Assembly: GCF_013031355.1 (NCBI RefSeq)
Contig: NZ_WPZO01000001.1
Coordinates: 372,001-436,000, forward strand
Origin: Ruegeria arenilitoris
Lineage (GTDB): Bacteria > Pseudomonadota > Alphaproteobacteria > Rhodobacterales > Rhodobacteraceae
DNA length: 64,000 nt
Direction: 5' to 3'
Position numbers and translations under genes: made by a program. The notes beneath the pieces are model-generated. The model saw nothing but the letters and a program-made list of their open reading frames with translations, was not told the DNA's origin and made no database searches. Of this stretch, positions 7,735 through 14,858 are shown piece by piece; within the stretch, counting starts at the first letter, position 1; the number at the start of each line of letters is the position of its first letter.

Positions 7735-10143
7735 ATGCAAGAGCCCCTTAATTCCTCATACCCCGTACTTCCGCTGCGCGATATCGTGGTGTTCCCACAC
7801 ATGATCGTGCCGCTGTTCGTGGGTCGGGAAAAATCCGTCCGCGCACTGGAAGAAGTGATGCAGGACGACAAGCAGATTTTGCTGTCCAGCCAGATTGATC
7901 CGGGTGATGATGACCCGGCCGTAGATGGTATTTACCGCTCCGGCGTTCTGGCCAATGTTCTGCAATTGCTGAAGCTGCCCGATGGCACCGTCAAGGTGCT
8001 GGTCGAAGGGCAGGCGCGCGTGCAAATCACCGAATTTCTTGAAAACGAAGAGTTTTTCGAAGCCCGCGCTGAATATCTGACCGAAATTCCGGGCGACGTC
8101 ACTACGACCGAAGCGCTGCTGCGCACTGTTGCGGATGAGTTCGAGCGTTACGCCAAAGTGCGCAAGAATATCCCCGAAGAAGCGCTGACCGCTGTGGGTG
8201 AAACCGCCGAGCCTGCCAAGCTGGCCGACCTTGTGTCGGGACACTTGGGCATCGAGGTCGAGCAAAAGCAGGAACTGCTTGAGACACTTAGCGTCAGTGA
8301 ACGGCTTGAGAAGGTCTATGGCCTGATGCAAGGCGAAATGTCGGTTCTGCAGGTCGAGAAAAAGATCAAGACCCGCGTCAAATCCCAGATGGAGAAGACG
8401 CAGCGCGAGTACTATCTGAATGAGCAGATGAAGGCCATTCAGAAGGAGCTTGGCGATGGCGAGGACGGCAGCAACGAAGTCGCCGAGCTGGAAGCCAAGA
8501 TCGCTGAGACCAAACTGTCGAAAGAGGCGCGTGAAAAGGCCGAGGGCGAGCTGAAAAAGCTGCGCAATATGAGCCCGATGTCGGCTGAGGCCACCGTCGT
8601 GCGCAACTATCTGGACTGGATCCTGTCGCTGCCGTGGGGCACCAAATCCCGCGTCAAAAAGGATCTGGGCCGGGCGCAGGATATTCTGGACGACGATCAC
8701 TATGGCCTTGAGAAGGTCAAGGAGCGGATCGTTGAATACCTCGCGGTTCAGCAGCGCTCGAAAAAGCTGAAAGGCCCGATCTTGTGCCTTGTTGGTCCTC
8801 CGGGTGTGGGTAAGACCTCGCTGGGTAAATCCGTTGCCAAGGCCACGGGGCGCGAGTTCATTCGCATCTCGCTGGGTGGTGTGCGCGACGAATCCGAGAT
8901 CAGGGGCCACCGTCGGACCTATATCGGCTCGATGCCGGGCAAGATCATTCAGGCGCTGAAAAAGGCGAAAACCACGAACCCGCTCATCCTGCTCGACGAG
9001 ATCGACAAGATGGGGCAGGACTTCCGTGGTGACCCGGCTTCGGCGATGCTGGAAGTGTTGGACCCGGAACAGAACAGCACGTTCATGGACCACTATCTTG
9101 AGGTCGAATATGACCTGTCCAACGTGATGTTCCTGACCACGTCGAACAGCTACAACATGCCTGGGCCTCTGCTGGACCGGATGGAGATCATCCCGCTGGC
9201 CGGTTACACCGAAGAGGAAAAGAGCGAGATCGCCAAACAGCACCTGATCAGCAAGCAGGTCAAAAACCATGGTCTGAAAACCAAGGAATTTGAGCTGACC
9301 GATGAAGCGCTGCAAAAGATGATCCGCACCTATACCCGCGAGGCGGGCGTGCGGAACCTCGAACGCGAAATCGCCAAGGTAGCGCGGAAATCGCTGACCA
9401 AGATCATCAAGAAAGAGGCGGACTCGATCACCGTGACGCCGGACAATCTGGATGAGTTCCTTGGTGTTCCGAAATACCGCTATGGGCTGGCTGAACAGGA
9501 CGATCAGGTCGGTGTTGTGACCGGTCTGGCGTGGACATCGGTCGGTGGTGACCTGCTGCATATCGAGGCGCTGAAACTGCCCGGCAAGGGGCGGATGAAG
9601 ACCACCGGTAAGCTGGGTGATGTGATGAAGGAATCCATCGACGCGGCCTCGTCTTATGTGCGGTCAATCTCGCCTCAGATCGGGGTGAAGCCGCCGAAAT
9701 TCGACACGCTGGATATCCACGTCCACGTGCCGGATGGGGCAACGCCCAAGGACGGCCCGAGTGCTGGTCTGGCGATGGTGACCTCGATCGTGTCCGTGCT
9801 GACCGGCATTCCGGTGCGCAAGGATATCGCAATGACCGGTGAGGTTTCGCTGCGCGGCAACGCGATGCCGATTGGCGGTTTGAAAGAAAAACTGCTGGCT
9901 GCCCTGCGTGGTGGCATCAAAACCGTTCTGATCCCGGAAGAGAACGAAAAGGATCTGGCAGAGATTCCGGACAACGTGAAGGAAGGGCTGGAGATCATCC
10001 CGGTCACGCATGTCTCGGAAGTGCTGAAACACGCACTGATCAGTGAGCCGGAACCGATTGAATGGGATGAGGCGGCGGAAGAGGCCGCGGCAGCGGCAGC
10101 CAAGGCGGCCGAAGATGCCGGGCGATCCGCAACAGCGCATTAA
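7735..10143 (+). CDS. lon: ATP-dependent Lon protease
   Basis: Cytosolic AAA+ serine protease that degrades misfolded and regulatory proteins. 802 residues from the ATG at 7735, which has AAGGA seven bases before it; a TTG two codons upstream is disfavoured. Domains: N-terminal LON substrate domain (about 1-200), coiled-coil linker (about 190-290), AAA+ module with Walker A GPPGVGKT (354-361) and Walker B ILLDEID (about residue 420), and the C-terminal protease with catalytic Ser676 in DGPSAG and Lys719 in GGLKEK. The C-terminus ends in an Ala-rich tail. A heat-shock-type promoter lies upstream and a strong terminator follows. Confidence 0.98.
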   Translation: MQEPLNSSYPVLPLRDIVVFPHMIVPLFVGREKSVRALEEVMQDDKQILLSSQIDPGDDDPAVDGIYRSGVLANVLQLLKLPDGTVKVLVEGQARVQITEFLENEEFFEARAEYLTEIPGDVTTTEALLRTVADEFERYAKVRKNIPEEALTAVGETAEPAKLADLVSGHLGIEVEQKQELLETLSVSERLEKVYGLMQGEMSVLQVEKKIKTRVKSQMEKTQREYYLNEQMKAIQKELGDGEDGSNEVAELEAKIAETKLSKEAREKAEGELKKLRNMSPMSAEATVVRNYLDWILSLPWGTKSRVKKDLGRAQDILDDDHYGLEKVKERIVEYLAVQQRSKKLKGPILCLVGPPGVGKTSLGKSVAKATGREFIRISLGGVRDESEIRGHRRTYIGSMPGKIIQALKKAKTTNPLILLDEIDKMGQDFRGDPASAMLEVLDPEQNSTFMDHYLEVEYDLSNVMFLTTSNSYNMPGPLLDRMEIIPLAGYTEEEKSEIAKQHLISKQVKNHGLKTKEFELTDEALQKMIRTYTREAGVRNLEREIAKVARKSLTKIIKKEADSITVTPDNLDEFLGVPKYRYGLAEQDDQVGVVTGLAWTSVGGDLLHIEALKLPGKGRMKTTGKLGDVMKESIDAASSYVRSISPQIGVKPPKFDTLDIHVHVPDGATPKDGPSAGLAMVTSIVSVLTGIPVRKDIAMTGEVSLRGNAMPIGGLKEKLLAALRGGIKTVLIPEENEKDLAEIPDNVKEGLEIIPVTHVSEVLKHALISEPEPIEWDEAAEEAAAAAAKAAEDAGRSATAH

Positions 10144-10150
10144 ACAGATC

Positions 10151-10176
10151 AAAGGCGGGGGCGACCCCGCCTTTTT
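10151..10176 (+). terminator. intrinsic terminator of lon
   Basis: AAAGGCGGGG-GCGA-CCCCGCCTTT, a 10-bp perfect stem with a 4-base loop followed by TT, starting eight bases after the lon stop. It overlaps the end of the convergent permease gene. Confidence 0.88.
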
Positions 10177-11761
10177 ACAACCCGATGATGGGTTTTTTCG
10201 GGTCCAGAATCTCTTCCTCGGCGATGTATTCCCGAAACTTTTCTGCGGGCAGGGCAGATCGCACTGCCAAACCAAAGATCACTGCGGAAAACAGCACGCA
10301 CAGCGCGATGTCCCATCCGAACGGGATTTGCTTCAGCGCGCCGTCCCCGAACTGACCGAGATAGGAAATCAGCCCGATCCCGATCAGGTACGGCAACAGC
10401 CACAGGGCTTCGGTCACGTCCATCTCATCCAGCCGGTTGCGGAACCGTGCCAGCAGAAGGATCATTCCGATGATCAGCGCGATGCCAAGGCGCCAGACCG
10501 TGTCCCAACCGCTCCAATAGACGACGAGCGTTGCGATGGCGAAGGCCGACACCGCGACAAGTTTCACCGACGGGATGCGGATCGATCTTGGGTGATCCGG
10601 CATCAGATGGCGTAGGCACACGACGGCAATCGGCCCAACCGCAAAGGACAGCACGATCGCGGCACCGTTGAGCGCGATGACAGTGGTGAAGGGCACTGTC
10701 AACAGAAACAGGACCCCGATCAGAAAGTTCAGTGCCAGCGCCCACAAAGGTACTCCGAATGACGAGAGAATCATCAACCGTTTCGGCAGAAATCCGTTTT
10801 TCGACAAGGCCATGGCGATCCGAGCGTTCGATCCTGTCGCAACCAGCCCGTTGCCAAACGGTCCGATCACCGATCCGATGTTCAAGACACTCAGGAACCA
10901 GACAAACCCGACCGAGATGATGACGCCGTCCAGCGGGCCTTGGCCGTCGAAACTCAGGCCGGCCCAGCCGTTTTTCAGCATGTCGGCATCAAGTGCCCCG
11001 ACAAATGCGATTTGTAGGCCTAGGTAAATGGCCGCGCACAGAACTATGGACAGGACCAGTGCGGCAGGGATAGCAAATTTGGGGTTTCGAACCTCTCCGG
11101 CCATGTCGACCACATGGCGAAACCCGATAAAGGAAAAAATGACCCCTCCGGTCGAAACGGCCGCCATGATGCCTTGCAACCCGTACGGCGCGAATCCGTC
11201 CGGTTGCGTGAAGTTCTGTGCATCGAAACGATTGGCGATCAGCAGGGCGGTCAAAATGACCGGGATCGCGATTTTGGCCCATGTCAGTGTGGCGTTCACC
11301 TGAGTGAAGAACTTGACGCCCAACGCGTTGACCGCGACGAAGAGCAACATGAAGAACAGGGCGATGGTGATGCCCGCTCCGGTCAGGTCTCCGGTTTCAG
11401 TCGTATGCAGCCACGGAGCATAGGGGGCGAGGTATTTCAGCATGGCCTCAACCTCGATCGGGGCGGTGGTGTTATAGCCGATCCATGCTGTCCACCCCAT
11501 CGCCATCGAGACGATATTGCCATGCGAAAACTGCGGCACCCGCGCAATGCCACCGGGGATCGGCAGCATGGCCGAGATCTCTGCGAAGGTGATCGCCAGG
11601 ACGAACATGGCCACGGCGCCGATGATCCACGAGATTACGGCAGCAGGACCGGCGTGCTGTACGGCAAGAAGGGGACCAAACAGCCACCCGGACCCGATGA
11701 TGCCACCGACCGAGATGAAGGTCAGGCCGAGCAGGCCGATATCCCGTTTCAATTTGGCCAC
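10175..11761 (-). CDS. APC-superfamily amino acid permease
   Basis: 528 residues, strongly hydrophobic, with about 12-14 membrane segments. The first helix carries the APC signature: GGIIGSGWLFGP (residues about 19-30), whose unwound glycine stretch contacts the amino-acid backbone. Helix 6 region GGVIFSFIGFRHVVDMAGEVRNP is typical of amino acid or polyamine APC members. The start is a GTG at 11759-11761 with GGATGGGG upstream. The substrate cannot be read from sequence. An inverted repeat GCCGCAT-GGTG-ATGCGGC (11783-11800) lies in the promoter region and may be an operator. Confidence 0.9.
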   Translation of the reverse strand: MAKLKRDIGLLGLTFISVGGIIGSGWLFGPLLAVQHAGPAAVISWIIGAVAMFVLAITFAEISAMLPIPGGIARVPQFSHGNIVSMAMGWTAWIGYNTTAPIEVEAMLKYLAPYAPWLHTTETGDLTGAGITIALFFMLLFVAVNALGVKFFTQVNATLTWAKIAIPVILTALLIANRFDAQNFTQPDGFAPYGLQGIMAAVSTGGVIFSFIGFRHVVDMAGEVRNPKFAIPAALVLSIVLCAAIYLGLQIAFVGALDADMLKNGWAGLSFDGQGPLDGVIISVGFVWFLSVLNIGSVIGPFGNGLVATGSNARIAMALSKNGFLPKRLMILSSFGVPLWALALNFLIGVLFLLTVPFTTVIALNGAAIVLSFAVGPIAVVCLRHLMPDHPRSIRIPSVKLVAVSAFAIATLVVYWSGWDTVWRLGIALIIGMILLLARFRNRLDEMDVTEALWLLPYLIGIGLISYLGQFGDGALKQIPFGWDIALCVLFSAVIFGLAVRSALPAEKFREYIAEEEILDPKKPIIGL

Positions 11762-11782
11762 GACCGTACCCCATCCCTCATC

Positions 11783-11800
11783 GCCGCATGGTGATGCGGC
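11783..11800. promoter_or_regulatory. inverted repeat upstream of the APC permease
   Basis: Perfect 7-bp arms GCCGCAT and ATGCGGC separated by 4 bases, 22 bases before the GTG start of the permease. Position suits a repressor operator or a 5'-UTR hairpin. No regulator can be named. Confidence 0.35.
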
Positions 11801-11888
11801 TGTTCAGGACAGGATAAGCAACTGCAGCGATTTCTGGCAAGCACCTGTCAGGGCAGGGAAAACCAACGCAGCCTTACAAATAGGGGAA

Positions 11889-11963
11889 TGGTGGGTGATA
11901 AGAGATTTGAACTCCTGACATCTTCGATGTGAACGAAGCGCTCTACCACTGAGCTAATCACCC
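11889..11963 (-). tRNA. tRNA-Val (anticodon CAC)
   Basis: On the minus strand, 72 bases plus an encoded CCA. Acceptor stem GGGTGAT/ATCACCC, D arm GCTCAGTGGTAGAGC, anticodon stem CTTCG/CGAAG with loop TTCACAT (anticodon CAC, reading GUG), T arm with loop TTCAAAT. All arms pair, with one G-U wobble in the T stem. A promoter-like sequence lies just upstream. Confidence 0.95.
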
Positions 11964-11973
11964 GTGAGGACGC

Positions 11974-12002
11974 GTAATACAGAGAGTTCTGGTGGCTTGC
12001 AA
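11974..12002 (-). promoter_or_regulatory. sigma-70 promoter of tRNA-Val
   Basis: Minus strand TTGCAA (12002-11997), 17-base spacer, TATTAC (11979-11974). The predicted start is a few bases before the tRNA 5' end, as expected for a tRNA gene. Confidence 0.6.
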
Positions 12003-12038
12003 GAGCGCCCGACGCGCAATTTTTGGAAATGCAGGCAC

Positions 12039-12071
12039 AAAAAAACAGGCAGCGAAGACCCGCTGCCTGTT
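12039..12071 (-). terminator. intrinsic terminator of the serralysin gene
   Basis: AACAGGCAGCG-AAGACC-CGCTGCCTGTT, an 11-bp perfect stem. On the minus strand it is followed by an uninterrupted run of T, 17 bases past the protease stop. Confidence 0.9.
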
Positions 12072-12087
12072 GATTTGAATTAGGACC

Positions 12088-13932
12088 TTAAAGGATGAAG
12101 TCGTCTGCGGTCAGATCGTGCAATCCGACGAGTTTGATCATCATCTCAGGCTCTGCGTCGCCGTCAGTGTCTACGTAGACGAAGGTCCTGTCATACAGGG
12201 TGCCTTCGTAGTCACTGTGCACGAAATACACCTCGCCCTGATCGGAGTTCGTCGCCGGGGTTTCACCGTTGAAGACAAAGGCGTCGTCACCGACCAGAAC
12301 CGTGCTGGCATCGATGGCGCTCAGGTCGATCTTGTCCTCTCCGCGGGTGAAGTCCCGGATCAGGTCGGCGGTCTGACGGATGGCAGAACCCTCGTCGATC
12401 GAGTTGAAGACGAACGTGTCGTTGTCGGCCCCGCCGGTCATGTCATCCCGACCGACACCACCGATCACGGTGTCATTGCCCTTGCCACCGTAAAGCTTAT
12501 CCCAGCCACGGCTGCCCATCACGGTGTCGTCGCCAGCACCGCCTCTCAGGACGTCGTCTTTGATACCACCGTCGATAACGTCGTTACCGGCATTGCCGAT
12601 AAGATAGTTGATCGCTTCGTCGCCGGTGAGGTTGTCGTTTTGCGCCGAACCTATAACGTGTTCGATGTTCTGGATTGTGTCGATGCCGTAACCGGTGTCT
12701 TGCGCACCGTCGTTCGACAGGTCCACGGTGGCCCCGCTGGTGCCCGAGTACTTCAACCAATCATAGCCCTGGCCGCCGTTGATCGTGTCGTTGCCGTCGC
12801 CGTCTTTGTTTCCAAACCAGTCGTTTCCATTGTCTCCCGACAGAGTGTCGTTGCCTAAGCCGCCGGTAATCGTGTCATGGCCGTCGCCGCCGAAAAGCCT
12901 GTCGTTACCAGCACCCCCGGCAATGGTGTCGTTGCCATAGGCACCATGCAAATAGTTGTTGTGTTCGTTGCCGACCAACCAGTCATTGCCATACCCGCCA
13001 AAGGCGTTTTCGATAACAACGGTGTTGGCGATGGTGAACCCGCCTGCAATGCCAGAGGCGGACGAGATCTCTCCACCTGCATTGTGGCCCTCAAGATCAG
13101 CATCGTTGAGGTTGATGTAGACGTCGCGCCATACGCCAACCGCAGAAATCGCGTCGTTCCCACCTGTGTCCCAAATGGCCTTCCAGAACGTTCCCGCGCC
13201 GTTTACGCCCTTGATTTGGTAGATGTCGTTACCAGTTGCATTTTCAGCCGTCCCGTAAATGGCTTGGAGAGCTGCAATGTCCAACGCCATTGGGGTTGCC
13301 GAGTCACCATAGGTGTAGCTTGTTACAGGGACATTCGATGCATATCCTGAATTGTAGGACATGATCGTATAGACGCCTTGGTTTTGACCATCGGTGCCAT
13401 AATCGTAGAAGGGTTCAGTCACGCCGTCGAAGATGGTCGAGCTTCCACCGTTGTCATGCGGGTGGGCCAAGCCAAGGCCGTGTAGAATTTCATGCAGGAT
13501 CGTTGAGAACCCCGCGCCGCCATTTTGAAGCCCTTGGTCGTTGTAAATAATCGAATCGTACGCAAACACGCCAAAAAGTGAGGGAATTCCATGCTCCTGC
13601 AAAAGAGGCTTATCACCAGGAACTTGATGAAAGCCAACATACCCAGGGCCACCAAGTGTTTCTTGCGTGGTCGTTGCATAGACCAAACTTACTCCGTACC
13701 AATCTGACTGTACGAATGAGATCGGAATAATGGACTCGATAATGTCGAAGGCCCTTTGAATTGCAGCCTTCATCTGCGTTGAAACAGGCACATCCCCGAG
13801 GGAACCATCGTCAAACCGATAGGTGATTTGAACTGGACCATGTGATGAATTCCAACGTGCCCCCCACAACAAACCATCGACGTAGGGTTTACCTGTCTCA
13901 ATCCCTTCGGGATAAACCGTTGCAAATGCCAT
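12088..13932 (-). CDS. RTX serralysin-type secreted metalloprotease (peptidase M10B)
   Basis: 614 residues. The N-terminal catalytic domain (about 1-240) has the zinc motif HEILHGLGLAH (His147, Glu148, His151, His157) and the Met-turn TIMSY (Met191) of metzincins. Residues about 310-400 and 445-510 carry glycine/aspartate nonapeptide repeats such as GGAGNDRLFGG, which form Ca2+-binding beta-rolls after export. The last 90 residues match the M10 serralysin C-terminal region and end in the hydrophobic ADDFIL expected of a type I secretion signal. There is no Sec signal peptide. No type I transporter genes are in the window, so export must use one encoded elsewhere. Confidence 0.95.
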   Translation of the reverse strand: MAFATVYPEGIETGKPYVDGLLWGARWNSSHGPVQITYRFDDGSLGDVPVSTQMKAAIQRAFDIIESIIPISFVQSDWYGVSLVYATTTQETLGGPGYVGFHQVPGDKPLLQEHGIPSLFGVFAYDSIIYNDQGLQNGGAGFSTILHEILHGLGLAHPHDNGGSSTIFDGVTEPFYDYGTDGQNQGVYTIMSYNSGYASNVPVTSYTYGDSATPMALDIAALQAIYGTAENATGNDIYQIKGVNGAGTFWKAIWDTGGNDAISAVGVWRDVYINLNDADLEGHNAGGEISSASGIAGGFTIANTVVIENAFGGYGNDWLVGNEHNNYLHGAYGNDTIAGGAGNDRLFGGDGHDTITGGLGNDTLSGDNGNDWFGNKDGDGNDTINGGQGYDWLKYSGTSGATVDLSNDGAQDTGYGIDTIQNIEHVIGSAQNDNLTGDEAINYLIGNAGNDVIDGGIKDDVLRGGAGDDTVMGSRGWDKLYGGKGNDTVIGGVGRDDMTGGADNDTFVFNSIDEGSAIRQTADLIRDFTRGEDKIDLSAIDASTVLVGDDAFVFNGETPATNSDQGEVYFVHSDYEGTLYDRTFVYVDTDGDAEPEMMIKLVGLHDLTADDFIL

Positions 13933-14425
13933 TTATTACTTCCATTTTTTCACAACCAGAGGGCGGTGCACAAAGCACTGTCTCAAATTGCGGTAACCTT
14001 CCGTTTGATCCCAAAAAAATTGAGGCCTGCTTTTTTCCGATTACTTTCACTTCGAAACTTGCGGGCGCAAGCCGATAGTCCAAGTTAATTGGTTTTTTTT
14101 GACCTGTGTCGTCTCTTGCACACGCAATGTGGCCGAAAAATGACGGCCGGGAAGAGTGTGCCGGATGACGTTGCGAACACGAATGGTTCTATTGATTGTT
14201 ATGTTCGGATTAATGCGAAGATGCACATCTTATACGTGTTTGTCGTGGAATCACTCAGGGCCGAATCCCTGAGAATTCGGCAGGCGTTTCGGGTAAGTGA
14301 TTCCAGTCGCCAGCCGCGGCAAACCCGAGCGCATCATTAGTGCGTGAACGGCGCGGTTGGCAGGGGATGCGCCCCTGCGGTGGGAAACAATTTTTACGAT
14401 CTGGAAAAAAACTTCAAAACGCCGC
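13933..14425. other. long intergenic stretch between the protease and the tRNA-Asp genes
   Basis: About 490 bases with no convincing gene on either strand: short open frames lack ribosome sites and family features. It contains the protease 5' region, an AT-richer tract around 13960-14110, and the nested inverted repeats at 14247-14304 listed separately. I see no integrase or transposase remnant. Confidence 0.6.
14247..14304. repeat. nested inverted repeats
   Basis: Outer arms GGAATCACT (14247-14255) and AGTGATTCC (14296-14304) are perfect 9-bp complements. Inside lie CTCAGGG (14254-14260) and CCCTGAG (14267-14273), and an alternative pair CCGAAT (14261-14266) with ATTCGG (14275-14280). The alternatives are mutually exclusive, as in a switchable RNA or a cruciform. 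Function unknown. Confidence 0.55.
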
Positions 14426-14454
14426 TTGACGCTGCCCGACCGTAGCCATAATAC
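14426..14454 (+). promoter_or_regulatory. strong sigma-70 promoter of the tRNA-Asp pair
   Basis: TTGACG at 14426-14431, a 17-base spacer, and TAATAC at 14449-14454, close to consensus. Transcription would begin near 14461, some 25 bases before the first tRNA. Confidence 0.8.
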
Positions 14455-14485
14455 ACCCCAACGTTCAGCAACGAACGGGCAGCGG

Positions 14486-14562
14486 GCGGTTGTAGCTCAG
14501 TTGGTTAGAGTACCGGCCTGTCACGCCGGGGGTCGCGGGTTCGAGCCCCGTCAACCGCGCCA
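14486..14562 (+). tRNA. tRNA-Asp (anticodon GTC), copy 1
   Basis: 77 bases including encoded CCA. Acceptor GCGGTTG/CAACCGC with discriminator G, anticodon stem CCGGC/GCCGG with loop CTGTCAC giving GTC, T loop TTCGAGC. Identical to copy 2, 44 bases downstream, and presumably on the same transcript. Confidence 0.97.
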
Positions 14563-14606
14563 TCGCTGCCAACCTTGGTCCAGGATAAAGGCCACGAAAT
14601 AGATGC

Positions 14607-14683
14607 GCGGTTGTAGCTCAGTTGGTTAGAGTACCGGCCTGTCACGCCGGGGGTCGCGGGTTCGAGCCCCGTCAACCGCGCCA
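14607..14683 (+). tRNA. tRNA-Asp (anticodon GTC), copy 2
   Basis: Base-for-base identical to the preceding tRNA-Asp, including the encoded CCA. The 44-base spacer is unrelated to other sequence here, so the duplication covers little beyond the tRNA itself. Confidence 0.97.
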
Positions 14684-14711
14684 TTTCCTTCCGATACCGA
14701 TGAAATTTCCA

Positions 14712-14725
14712 CCCCTTCGCGGGGG
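14712..14725 (+). terminator. possible terminator of the tRNA-Asp transcript
   Basis: CCCC-TTCGC-GGGG hairpin, then ATAGTTTGTTT. The stem is short and the T-tract interrupted. Confidence 0.35.
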
Positions 14726-14776
14726 ATAGTTTGTTTCAGGGTTTTGATGTCAGGAGATGTCGGCAATAATCCGATT

Positions 14777-14791
14777 GTTCACACTTTGTTC
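14777..14791 (+). promoter_or_regulatory. LexA SOS box before uvrA
   Basis: GTTC-ACACTTT-GTTC, an exact match to the alphaproteobacterial LexA operator GTTC-N7-GTTC, 67 bases before the uvrA ATG. uvrA is a classical SOS gene, so the site is very likely functional. Confidence 0.85.
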
Positions 14792-14858
14792 TAACTTTTC
14801 TGTTGGAGACTCGGTGTGGCTCGCCTATTTCTAGGACACTTGTGTGTTGGGGGCCAAA

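Noticed and set aside
7756-9561. A 601-codon open frame on the minus strand opposite lon
   Set aside because: Fully antisense to lon, whose protein is complete and conserved; the frame has no family features.
14486-14683. An attachment site or integrated element at the duplicated tRNA-Asp genes
   Set aside because: The repeat is limited to the tRNA genes themselves and no integrase or phage gene lies nearby.
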